A stretch of 64,000 bases of DNA from Lachnospiraceae bacterium (GTDB lineage: Bacteria; Bacillota; Clostridia; Lachnospirales; Lachnospiraceae). Numbering within the stretch: position 1 is the first letter of the stretch; each line of letters opens with the position of its first letter. A program made the translations under genes and the position numbers. The notes below the pieces were generated by a model. That model was not told the DNA's origin. It made no database searches and worked only from the letters and a program-made list of their open reading frames with translations. Positions 38,065-46,567 of the stretch are shown here, one piece after another. The stretch covers positions 1 through 64,000 of the forward strand of contig JAILOV010000034.1 in the NCBI GenBank assembly GCA_024690605.1. Reading direction: 5' to 3'.

Positions 38065-41031
38065 TTATTCCGTACTCATCCCGAATTCACGTCTCTTCTT
38101 TTCAATCTCCTCGTCGATCATGATCGAATAGTCGATGATCGTCTCGCGGGAGTCAACCTTTTCATTGATGACCTTACGGATGGCGTTGGAGATGTGCCGG
38201 CCGGTGAAGTAGCCGCCGGGCACTTCGCGGATGCCGCGGGTCTCGTCCCACTGTGCGTTCAGCACGGCGATGTCATCCATGGACCAGGAAAGATTGGAAA
38301 ACGCGTCGCGGTTGGCGGTGGCGTAACGGGCACTGGATCCGAGGAGCGCCTCGATCTCCCGTCCGAAACGGATCTGCGTATCCGGCTGCGCCCACCATTT
38401 CATGAATTCCCATGCGTTCTTCTTCAGCTGTTCATCCTCGGTCGTGCACATCATCGTCGCGCTGCCCGTGATGAAATCGGAGCGGTCGATGTAGGTCGAA
38501 CCGTCCGCGGCCGTGCGCTCCGTTCCGGGGATCACCGTGAAGTCCCAAAGTCCGCGGATCTCCGGTGCGGAGACCATCAGCGTGTTATAGGTCGAGTAGG
38601 CGGAAATACCGAGCGGCATCTCGCCGGAACGGAAGCGGCTTACGAAGTCATAGACCGTCGGGATGCCGTAGTCGTTGAAGTAGCGTACATAGTCGTCGAA
38701 GGCGCGGATCCCGGCCTCGTCGTTGACAACGGTTTTCGTGCCCGCCTCGTTGTACATGTCGCCGCCATACTGGAACAGGAGCGAGAAATACAGGGACAGA
38801 TCCGGGATGTTGCTCATGATCTGCGTGGAAGCGGTCGCCGCACTGGAGGAACCCGCCGCGGTCGGGATGCCGACGGACAGGTTGTTCCCCTGGATCGTCG
38901 GAAATTCCTCGATGAGTTCCTGCCAGGTCTGCGGGATGGGGAGTCCCAGCTCCTCCATGACATCCTTGCGATAGAACATGACGTTAAAGGTCTGCGTCTC
39001 CGGAATGCCGTAGATGTGCTCATCCAGACGATACTGCTCATAAGAGCTTTCGGAGTAGTGCGAGAGCACCTCTTTCCAATCGTCAAACTGCGTGATGTCT
39101 TCCGCCGCGTTGCGCAGCGCGTAGTTGACCGGCTGATCGGCGCCGATGGAAAGCACGACATTGGGACCGCGGCCCGCCATGACGGCATTGAGCACCGCGG
39201 AGGGATCGACGATCTCAACATTGACCTTGACGCCGGTGTTCGGAACAAAGGTGTCGTCGACCATGGTCTTTAAGATCGTGCCCTGGTCGCGGCCGGTCAG
39301 CACCCAGACCTTGACGAGCTTTTCGTCACTGTCGTCTTCGTAGACATCGCCGACCGAGTTGTAGTCGACCACAAAGGAAGCCACAAAGCTCCGCGCCTCG
39401 TGCGCGAGTTTCATGAAGGGATTTGCCTTGCGCTTGGCCGGCTGCACATCCGTGCCGGTGACAACCAGATAATCAACATCCAGCTTGGTGTCGCTCATGT
39501 TCAGCGACGCCGTGCCGAGCGCGGTGATGTTGTCCTTGAAGGTGACGAACTCGGTGGTGATATTCTGGGGCTTTCTGCAGAAGCGCTCCAGCTGCTGGGC
39601 GACGGTCTGCGCCGTGGCGATGTTGTCGGCTTTCTGGCCGCTGTAGAGCGTCATCTCATCGACGATCTTATACAGGCGCTTGGATTCGAGATCCATGGCT
39701 TTCATGATCTCCGGGTAGGTCGTGTTGATCCGGTAATCGCGGTACTGATCGGGTGTCGCGCCGGTATAGACGAGGATCTTGCGATAGATCTGGTTCAGGC
39801 GGAAGGTGGAATCCTCCAGTTCGGAGAGGATCGGCCCCACGCCGCCGAGCGTCGCTTCCAGACGGATGGTGTGTGTTCCCGCTGTCAGATAGAAATTGTA
39901 GGGCGTTCCGCTTTCGTCGGCGAGATCCTTGTATTCCCAGTCATTCTTGTAGGCAAAGGAGACATTCTCCAGTTCCTTAAACGGCATTTCGCCGTCGATG
40001 AGAACTTTTCTGGTGGAGACGCTGCCGCGGGAATAGTTCTGCCGCCCCTTGATCGTGATGTTGTAGAAGCCGTCCGCGGGGACCTCGAATTCCCACTCGA
40101 TCCACTGTCCGCAGTGACGCCAGGTCTCTCCGCCGACATAGTTGAGGATCGTTTTGGTGACGCTGTTGGGGACCGTGGTGGGACTGGAGCGGTCATATTT
40201 GGCATAAAGGGAGGATTCCGAACGTCGTGAGGATTTCTCGCCCTGAATGATCGAAGAGAAACGGAGATCAGCGGCGCCGTCCGCTGTCGGCTGTGCGGAG
40301 AGGTAGTCCGTGTATGCCGGCGGATCCGAGACGCCTTCCAGCGAGAGCGAGGCCAGCACCATCGGCTCGTTTTCGGCATAGAGAGAAAGGGTGTTGCTTC
40401 CTTTTTCGAAATAGAACAGGTAGGGATCCACGGTATAGCCCATATCATCCCGAAAATAAGCATCCTGCCAGTCAAAAAGCTCGATCTGGGAAGGTCGGAT
40501 CTCGTTGCCGCGGTTGTCGGTGCGGACAGGACCGCCGTCCTGCCAGATCCGGGAGAAGGAGATGTTCCTCGCGCGCTCGAAGGGGATCTCGCCGTTTACG
40601 GAAACGGAACGCTCCGCAGCGACACCTCGGGATTCGGGGAGCAGATATTCCGTGTGAAGACGGTACAGACCGGCATTGGGGACATCAACGGTCCAGGTCA
40701 CGGTGGAACCGGTCTCCGTGAAGAGTGCATGGGACACACCTTCATAATCATCGACCGGATGTACATCGCCCTCGGCCGTGAAACGATCGAGCTCCACCGA
40801 TATCACATCCGAAGAGCCGGCGACGGGATCGGCGGCGTGATCGTTGAGATATCCCGCGTAAGTTCCGGCGCGCTCCATGCCGCTCACATCCTTTGTCAGA
40901 TCGACGCCGGCGTATTTGTTTTCAAAGGTTTCCACCCGCCGCATGGAAAGAAGAACGCACAGAAGGACAAAGGCGGCGATGACGATAAGGACCAGGATGA
41001 TCTTTTTGGATGTCTTCTGCATGCAGGGCAT
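38065..41031 (-). CDS. Large membrane-anchored extracellular solute-binding protein with N-terminal CBM/galactose-binding-like modules
   Basis: 988 aa; N-terminal TM; two repeated jelly-roll-like modules (WTVDVPNAGLYRLHTEYL; WEFEVPADGFYNITIKGRQ), then SBP domain (IYGIPETQTFNVMFYRKDVMEELGLPIPQTWQELIEEF). Confidence 0.82.
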   Translation of the reverse strand: MPCMQKTSKKIILVLIVIAAFVLLCVLLSMRRVETFENKYAGVDLTKDVSGMERAGTYAGYLNDHAADPVAGSSDVISVELDRFTAEGDVHPVDDYEGVSHALFTETGSTVTWTVDVPNAGLYRLHTEYLLPESRGVAAERSVSVNGEIPFERARNISFSRIWQDGGPVRTDNRGNEIRPSQIELFDWQDAYFRDDMGYTVDPYLFYFEKGSNTLSLYAENEPMVLASLSLEGVSDPPAYTDYLSAQPTADGAADLRFSSIIQGEKSSRRSESSLYAKYDRSSPTTVPNSVTKTILNYVGGETWRHCGQWIEWEFEVPADGFYNITIKGRQNYSRGSVSTRKVLIDGEMPFKELENVSFAYKNDWEYKDLADESGTPYNFYLTAGTHTIRLEATLGGVGPILSELEDSTFRLNQIYRKILVYTGATPDQYRDYRINTTYPEIMKAMDLESKRLYKIVDEMTLYSGQKADNIATAQTVAQQLERFCRKPQNITTEFVTFKDNITALGTASLNMSDTKLDVDYLVVTGTDVQPAKRKANPFMKLAHEARSFVASFVVDYNSVGDVYEDDSDEKLVKVWVLTGRDQGTILKTMVDDTFVPNTGVKVNVEIVDPSAVLNAVMAGRGPNVVLSIGADQPVNYALRNAAEDITQFDDWKEVLSHYSESSYEQYRLDEHIYGIPETQTFNVMFYRKDVMEELGLPIPQTWQELIEEFPTIQGNNLSVGIPTAAGSSSAATASTQIMSNIPDLSLYFSLLFQYGGDMYNEAGTKTVVNDEAGIRAFDDYVRYFNDYGIPTVYDFVSRFRSGEMPLGISAYSTYNTLMVSAPEIRGLWDFTVIPGTERTAADGSTYIDRSDFITGSATMMCTTEDEQLKKNAWEFMKWWAQPDTQIRFGREIEALLGSSARYATANRDAFSNLSWSMDDIAVLNAQWDETRGIREVPGGYFTGRHISNAIRKVINEKVDSRETIIDYSIMIDEEIEKKRREFGMSTE

Positions 41032-41057
41032 TCCTCCGTCGGTGACAGAACACGGAT

Positions 41058-41086
41058 AGTTTAGCAGATTAAAGTAAAAAGTGCAA
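41058..41086 (-). promoter_or_regulatory. Sigma-A-type promoter for the carbohydrate import cluster
   Basis: Minus strand TTGCAC - 17 bp - TAAACT. Confidence 0.65.
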
Positions 41087-41115
41087 GATGGTAAAACGAT
41101 TTACACACATTTCTT

Positions 41116-41132
41116 TTGTGCACATTGCACAA
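41116..41132. promoter_or_regulatory. Palindromic operator candidate TTGTGCAcatTGCACAA between divergent genes
   Basis: Perfect 7-bp arms; overlaps a possible plus-strand -35 (TTGCAC - 17 bp - TACAAA, 41125-41153). Confidence 0.55.
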
Positions 41133-41217
41133 TGCGAACCGTCGGTTTACAAAACGTCGATGAATGCATACAATTCAGGTGATGCCACAATATCTGATCT
41201 GCAGGGAGGGCGGGATC

Positions 41218-42093
41218 ATGATCTATCAGGAATACGAAGTAACGACGGATGAGCGGCGCGGACAGAGCGCCCGCGTTTTTTTCTATATTCAGGCGTATAC
41301 GGAGAGCATCGCCGTGGACAAAAGGCCGCTGGTGCTGATCTGTCCCGGCGGCGCCTATGCCTACACAAGCGACCGGGAAGCGGAACCCATCGCACTGGCA
41401 TTCCTCGCCCAGGGATTTCATGCCGCCGTGCTGCGCTATGACTGCGCGGACTACGATGAGAGCGCGGAGGAGACAGCGGGTGATGCTTATGAAGTGGAGC
41501 CCGCGGCGCGCATCGGGGTGGCCCGGGCGGTGGCACTTGTCTATCAGCACGCGGAGGAATGGCATGTGGACACATCGAAGATCGTCCTGTGGGGGGCTTC
41601 GGCCGGAGGACATCTTGCCGCGCACTATGCCTGCACCTGGTATGACGAAATGCCGGCGCTGACCGGTCTTTCCCGGGAGTCACTGCGGATCGGCGGTCTG
41701 ATGCTCGCCTATCCGGTCATTACTTCCGGTGAAAAGACGCACCGGGATTCCATAAAAAATCTGCTGCGGGAAAAGCGAAACGATCCGGAGGAACGGAAAC
41801 GTGTATCATTGGAAAACCGCGTGAACGGACATGTGCCGCCGACTTTTCTCTGGCACACCTGGACGGACGGGAGCGTGCCGGTGGAGAACAGTCTGCTGTT
41901 CGCACAGGCGCTTAAGGAACATGATGTTCAAACGGAGCTGCACATCTTTCCTGCCGGCGGTCACGGCCTCTCTCTCGCAGACGAGCGGACCGTCAGCAGT
42001 TTCAGTCTGGAGATCGAGCCCTGCTGTCAGATCTGGATCGATCTGGCCTGTGCGTGGCTGAAACGGCTTGCCGGAAAGGCTGAGGCACGGTAG
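41218..42093 (+). CDS. Alpha/beta hydrolase, BD-FAE/acetylesterase-like
   Basis: Start ATG at 41218 after GGGAGGGCGGG; RPLVLICPGGAYAYTSDREAEPIALAF, LWGASAGGHLAAHYA, HIFPAGGHGLSLA. Confidence 0.85.
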   Translation: MIYQEYEVTTDERRGQSARVFFYIQAYTESIAVDKRPLVLICPGGAYAYTSDREAEPIALAFLAQGFHAAVLRYDCADYDESAEETAGDAYEVEPAARIGVARAVALVYQHAEEWHVDTSKIVLWGASAGGHLAAHYACTWYDEMPALTGLSRESLRIGGLMLAYPVITSGEKTHRDSIKNLLREKRNDPEERKRVSLENRVNGHVPPTFLWHTWTDGSVPVENSLLFAQALKEHDVQTELHIFPAGGHGLSLADERTVSSFSLEIEPCCQIWIDLACAWLKRLAGKAEAR

Positions 42094-42106
42094 CGGCACC
42101 GAAGGT

Positions 42107-43504
42107 CTATCCGCCGAGGTGCAGGCCTTCTTTGCTCCGCTTCTTTCTTTCTCTGCGGTAGCGCCTGCGCTCCGCGAGCGTCAGACCGCCGAAATGCCAC
42201 GAACGGACGAAGGATACAAGGAAAGCGATCAGACAAAAAGTGCCCGCGACGCCGTAGACACGGGGGATGATCTCAAACAGGCGCAGCGTGACCGTTTTCG
42301 GATAGGCGCTCTGCGACAGAGATGTCTGAGGGTCTTCCCGTTCGATCACGGCACTGCCGAGCGGCACATCATGCCAGGAATAGTCGATCCGGGCAAAACC
42401 GTCACTGCCATAGGAGATGACAGTCTCGGTGTCCTCGATGGCGATCCCTCCGGGAAGCAGAACGGATCCTTTTCCGAAGGACAGGACGGATGCGGCGCTG
42501 CCGAAAATATCAAACGGGGAGGACGCAAACGCCGGATCGGTCGGCAGGAAGCGGGTCTCCTCCGCGGCTGCTTCGGCGAGCCGGAAATTGTTGAAGCCGT
42601 AATCGAAGAGTGCGGCCGTATCGGTGAACTGTGCGGGACTCTCTTCTTTGAGCACGACACAGATGAGCTTCATGCCGTTTCTCTCCGCACAGGTTACGAG
42701 CGTCTCTCTGGCCAGATCGGTATACCCGGTCTTGCCGCCGATGATCCCCTCGCAGGGGAGTTCCCCGTTGACCAGCTTGTGCTTGTTGCGTATGACGAAA
42801 TCATCCTTCTGCTTTTCCGTCGCGGAAAAATGAAAGGAGGGTGTACCCGAGATGCGGGAAAGCAGCGGGTTTTTAAAAAACGCACGCGCGATCATCGCCA
42901 GATCATGCGCACTGGTGACGTGCGTTTCGTCCGGCAGGCCGTTCGTGTTGGCGAAATGGGACTCCGTGCAGCCAAGCTCTGTCGCACGCGCATTCATCAT
43001 GTCCACGAAGCCGTCGATGCTGCCGCCGATATGTTCGCCGACGGCGTTGGAGACCTCGTTGGCGCTGCCCACGAGAATACCGAAAAGCGCCTGTTCCAGT
43101 GTCAGTGACTCCCCGGGGTCGATACCGATGTTGGAACTTCCGGGAGGAAGAGAGAAAACGGCATTCTGGGAAAAGGTGATCTCATCCGAAAGCTTTCCGT
43201 TCTCCACCGCCAGAAGGCAGGTCAGGATCTTGGTCGTGCTTGCGGGAAAGAGCTGTTCGTGTATGTTTTTGGCATAGAGGATCGTGCCGTTCTCCGCCTC
43301 CATCAGGATCGCGGCTTCGGCGGTGATCGCAGGGCCCGTCGGCCACCCCGGCGTGTCATTGGACTCGATGTGCAGAAAGCGGCGCGCATTGGCTTGCTCG
43401 GCGAGCGAATCCGAAACCTCGGCCGCACGGACAGGCTGCGTGCAGAACAGCACGGTGGATGTTAAGAGACCGAAAAATCTAAAAATCGACACAAATTTCC
43501 TCAT
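42107..43504 (-). CDS. D-alanyl-D-alanine carboxypeptidase (PBP5/DacF-like)
   Basis: FPASTTKILTCLLAVEN (SxxK), GSANEVSNAVGEHIGG, GIIGGKTGYTDLA (KTG). Confidence 0.93.
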   Translation of the reverse strand: MRKFVSIFRFFGLLTSTVLFCTQPVRAAEVSDSLAEQANARRFLHIESNDTPGWPTGPAITAEAAILMEAENGTILYAKNIHEQLFPASTTKILTCLLAVENGKLSDEITFSQNAVFSLPPGSSNIGIDPGESLTLEQALFGILVGSANEVSNAVGEHIGGSIDGFVDMMNARATELGCTESHFANTNGLPDETHVTSAHDLAMIARAFFKNPLLSRISGTPSFHFSATEKQKDDFVIRNKHKLVNGELPCEGIIGGKTGYTDLARETLVTCAERNGMKLICVVLKEESPAQFTDTAALFDYGFNNFRLAEAAAEETRFLPTDPAFASSPFDIFGSAASVLSFGKGSVLLPGGIAIEDTETVISYGSDGFARIDYSWHDVPLGSAVIEREDPQTSLSQSAYPKTVTLRLFEIIPRVYGVAGTFCLIAFLVSFVRSWHFGGLTLAERRRYRRERKKRSKEGLHLGG

Positions 43505-43681
43505 GGCATGTAGTTTATCATCATTGTAAAAGAAATATAAGACTGCCTCCTGATTTCTGTTATTTTTCCCGTATTTCGTAGCATTGTCCGCATGATTGTT
43601 TTGTGCACAGAGCCATTGCTCACGATCAGCAAACTTACAAATTTGTGTATCATCTCCCGCACAGCATGTGGACGGTTGTAG

Positions 43682-43710
43682 TTCACTTTTTGGCGAATAT
43701 GGTGTAAACT
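43682..43710 (+). promoter_or_regulatory. Sigma-A-type promoter for trmB, placing the predicted start site at the ATG
   Basis: TTCACT - 17 bp - TAAACT; the ATG begins at 43717, 7 nt after the -10. Confidence 0.55.
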
Positions 43711-43716
43711 GAACCC

Positions 43717-44415
43717 ATGCGACTCAGAAATGTCAAAGGTGCGAAGGAAGCGGTCGAGGCGAGTCCGTTCTGTGAGAACACGCCGGAGATCAGAAGGGGT
43801 CACTGGCAGGAATTTTTTGGGCGCAGAGGCCCGCTGCATCTGGAGATCGGCTGCGGAAAGGGAAGGTTTCTCGCCGAGATGGCAGAGAGATATCCGGAGA
43901 TCGATTTCCTGGGGATCGAGAAATACACGAGTGTCCTGTACCGCGCCCTGCAGAAACAGGAGGAGCGGCAGCTCCCGAACCTGCGGTTTGCGCGAATGGA
44001 TGCGGAGATCCTGCCGTTAGTGTTCGCGCCCGGGGAAGTGTCGCATATCTATCTGAATTTCTCCGATCCGTGGCCCAAGGAACGGCATGCCGGCAAGCGT
44101 CTGCCGTCGGCGGATTTCCTCAGACGCTATGAGGAGGTCCTTGTGCCGTACGGGCAGGTGGCGTTTAAGACCGACAACGAAGCGCTGTTTGATTTCGCGC
44201 TGTCAGAGCTCGTGAGCGCGGGATGGGAAGCGGGGATCATCAGCCGGGATCTGCACGCGGATGAGGAACTCATGCGGGATAACTGCATGACGGAATATGA
44301 GGAACGCTTTTCGGCGAAGGGCAATCCGATCTTTTATGCGCTGATTCACAAAAAGAAGGGAGAGCAGAGATGGAACATGTGTTTACAACCGCCAATTTCG
44401 AGGAGGAGGTCTTAA
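43717..44415 (+). CDS. trmB: tRNA (guanine-N7-)-methyltransferase
   Basis: Canonical start MRLRNVKGAKEAVEASPF; LHLEIGCGKGRF; YLNFSDPWPKERHAGKRL. Confidence 0.95.
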   Translation: MRLRNVKGAKEAVEASPFCENTPEIRRGHWQEFFGRRGPLHLEIGCGKGRFLAEMAERYPEIDFLGIEKYTSVLYRALQKQEERQLPNLRFARMDAEILPLVFAPGEVSHIYLNFSDPWPKERHAGKRLPSADFLRRYEEVLVPYGQVAFKTDNEALFDFALSELVSAGWEAGIISRDLHADEELMRDNCMTEYEERFSAKGNPIFYALIHKKKGEQRWNMCLQPPISRRRS

Positions 44416-44690
44416 AGAGCGAACTGCCTGTTCTTGTGGACTTTTATGCCGACTGGTGCGGCCCCTGCAAGATGATGTCGCCGGTGGTGACCGAGGTAGC
44501 CAGGGACTATGACGGCGAACTCAAGGTCGGCAAATGCAACGTGGATGAGAACCCGGATATCGCGCAGAAATACGGCGTGATGTCGATCCCGAATTTCATT
44601 TTCTTCAAAAAAGGTGAGGTGGCGGATTCCCTTCTCGGCGCGGTGCCGAAAGGCAAGTTTACGGCGGCGATCGATCGGGTGCTGGCCTGA
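44370..44690 (+). CDS. trxA: Thioredoxin
   Basis: VLVDFYADWCGPCKMMSPVV, SIPNFIFFKKGE; GGGAG RBS inside the trmB 3' end. Confidence 0.95.
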   Translation: MEHVFTTANFEEEVLKSELPVLVDFYADWCGPCKMMSPVVTEVARDYDGELKVGKCNVDENPDIAQKYGVMSIPNFIFFKKGEVADSLLGAVPKGKFTAAIDRVLA

Positions 44691-44710
44691 GGGATTCCGG
44701 GCAACAGGGT

Positions 44711-45580
44711 ATGGCAGAAAAGATCTACAACATCGGTGATTATCGGAAAGGGGATTCCGGTGTGAGCGGCGACACGGTCGACCGTATCACGATCGAGGAT
44801 CCTCTGGATTTCCTTGACGCGTCCGAGAAGGAGGCCTATATCCGGCAGCGTCACAAGGAGGAGGATGACAGGATCCGGCGCCGGGAGGCGGCGGAAAAGG
44901 AGTCCTCCGCGGCGGCAAGGGAGCTTTCCGACGGCGAGCGCAGGAGGATCAAGCGCGAGACAGACGACCCGCTGGAGGAGCGGCCGGCGCGCAGGCACCG
45001 GAAGGATCCCTACGAGGAAGAGGACCGCAGAGAGCGGGAAGAGCGAAGGCGCCGCCGCAGGGAAGACTACGACGAAGATCCCGACGAGGATGAGGACATC
45101 GAGGAGGACGACGAGGAAGAGGATGATGAGGATGACGGCAGCCGCGGCATTCTGATCGCAGCGGGGATCCTGGGCATCCTGATCGTGCTCGTCGTTGTGT
45201 TCATGCTCTGGATGCGTTTTTTCATGCCGGTTCCCGAGGAGCCGGAGGCGGAGGAGCGTGCGATCCAGGCGGCGCAGACAGAAGAGCAGCAGGCGCCGGC
45301 AAATGAGATCGATGAGACGGCGGATCTGGCGGATCTCTACGCGATGCTTCCGGACGGCTATGAAAAGACCGATGAAACGGTGATCGTGACGGCAGAGCGG
45401 GGACTGAACCTCCGGTCGACGCCGGACAGCACCTCCAACGATAATGTTGTCACGCAGGCGGCCAAAGATTCCCGCCTGACCCGTATCGCGGAGAATCCTT
45501 CCCAGGGCTGGTCGGTTGTCCTTGTGCAGGGGCAGTCGCAGCCGCTGTACTGCTACAGCAAATATGTGAGAGCGGAATAA
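44711..45580 (+). CDS. SH3b-domain membrane protein with long charged cytoplasmic region
   Basis: 289 aa; R/E/D-rich N-terminal half, one TM (GILIAAGILGILIVLVVVFMLWM), C-terminal GLNLRSTPDSTSNDNVV...WSVVLV. Confidence 0.75.
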   Translation: MAEKIYNIGDYRKGDSGVSGDTVDRITIEDPLDFLDASEKEAYIRQRHKEEDDRIRRREAAEKESSAAARELSDGERRRIKRETDDPLEERPARRHRKDPYEEEDRREREERRRRRREDYDEDPDEDEDIEEDDEEEDDEDDGSRGILIAAGILGILIVLVVVFMLWMRFFMPVPEEPEAEERAIQAAQTEEQQAPANEIDETADLADLYAMLPDGYEKTDETVIVTAERGLNLRSTPDSTSNDNVVTQAAKDSRLTRIAENPSQGWSVVLVQGQSQPLYCYSKYVRAE

Positions 45581-46402
45581 ATGAAGATCGGGTTCTTTGA
45601 TTCCGGCATCGGCGGTGTGAGCGTGCTGGCGGAGGCGATGGAAATGCTTCCGGATCAGGACTATCTGTTCTATGCCGATGTCGATCATGTGCCCTACGGG
45701 GAAAAAACGGAGGAGGAGATCGCGCATTACGCCACGGAAAATGCGCGTTTTTTGTTATCCGAAGGCGCGCAGGCGATCGTGGTCGCGTGCAATACGGCGA
45801 CGGCTGTAGCGATCCGGGCGCTCCGGGAGGAGATGCCGGTGCCGGTGATCGGCATGGAACCGGCGGTAAAGCCTGCAGTGGAACTGGTCGAGCACAGCGG
45901 GGATACCGGAGAGAGCAGAAAGCGGGTGCTGGTTGCCGCGACCCCCGTGACGCTGCGGGAATCGAAGCTCAGGGATCTGATCGACCGCGTGGACAGAATG
46001 CACCGCGTGGATCTCATCCCGCTTCCGGGACTGGTCATGCTGGCGGAAAAAGAGCAGTTTGATGATGCGGAGACAGACAGATATCTGACGGAGGCGCTGT
46101 CGGATGTGGATCCTTCGGCGTATTCCGCTTTTGTCATGGGATGCACCCATTTCACCTATTTCCGGCCGCTGTTTCGCAGGCATTTCGGCGAAGCGGTCAG
46201 TCTGATCGACGGTAATGCGGGGACCGTCAGGCGTCTGGCGGATGTGCTGGGACTGCGGCCTGCCGCCCCGGAACGGAGCGCGGACAGCATGAAGGTGGGA
46301 TCCGTTTCCTGGTATCTGTCGGGACGCAGGGTGACGGATGAAGAGAAGATCGCGTATTTCGGGCGTCTGCTGCGACGGACGCAGGAGATCAGAAATATTT
46401 GA
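45581..46402 (+). CDS. murI: Glutamate racemase
   Basis: IGFFDSGIGGVSVLAEA, VVACNTATAVAI, FVMGCTHFTYFRPLF. Confidence 0.93.
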   Translation: MKIGFFDSGIGGVSVLAEAMEMLPDQDYLFYADVDHVPYGEKTEEEIAHYATENARFLLSEGAQAIVVACNTATAVAIRALREEMPVPVIGMEPAVKPAVELVEHSGDTGESRKRVLVAATPVTLRESKLRDLIDRVDRMHRVDLIPLPGLVMLAEKEQFDDAETDRYLTEALSDVDPSAYSAFVMGCTHFTYFRPLFRRHFGEAVSLIDGNAGTVRRLADVLGLRPAAPERSADSMKVGSVSWYLSGRRVTDEEKIAYFGRLLRRTQEIRNI

Positions 46403-46411
46403 AATTCATGC

Positions 46412-46440
46412 TTGCAATTCTTTTCTCTCTGCTGTAAACT
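46412..46440 (+). promoter_or_regulatory. Sigma-A-type promoter for nrdDG
   Basis: TTGCAA - 17 bp - TAAACT. Confidence 0.65.
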
Positions 46441-46451
46441 CATGAATCAAG

Positions 46452-46498
46452 ACACAATATATTGTGGTCGAGAAAAAGAAACACACATGATATGGTTG
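46452..46498 (+). promoter_or_regulatory. Tandem NrdR boxes upstream of nrdD
   Basis: ACACAATATATTGTGG (46452-46467) and ACACATGATATGGTTG (46483-46498); start-to-start distance 31 bp. Confidence 0.8.
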
Positions 46499-46567
46499 AA
46501 ATGATTGTCTGATGCGGCTTTGCGCAAACACAGACGCGGGAAGACGGCGTAACACGGGGAGGTTGTT

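Noticed and set aside
43601-43607. Another TTGTGCA upstream of trmB
   Set aside because: Single half-site without a partner; a 7-mer is expected several times in 64 kb, so not counted as part of the msmX/import-cluster motif.
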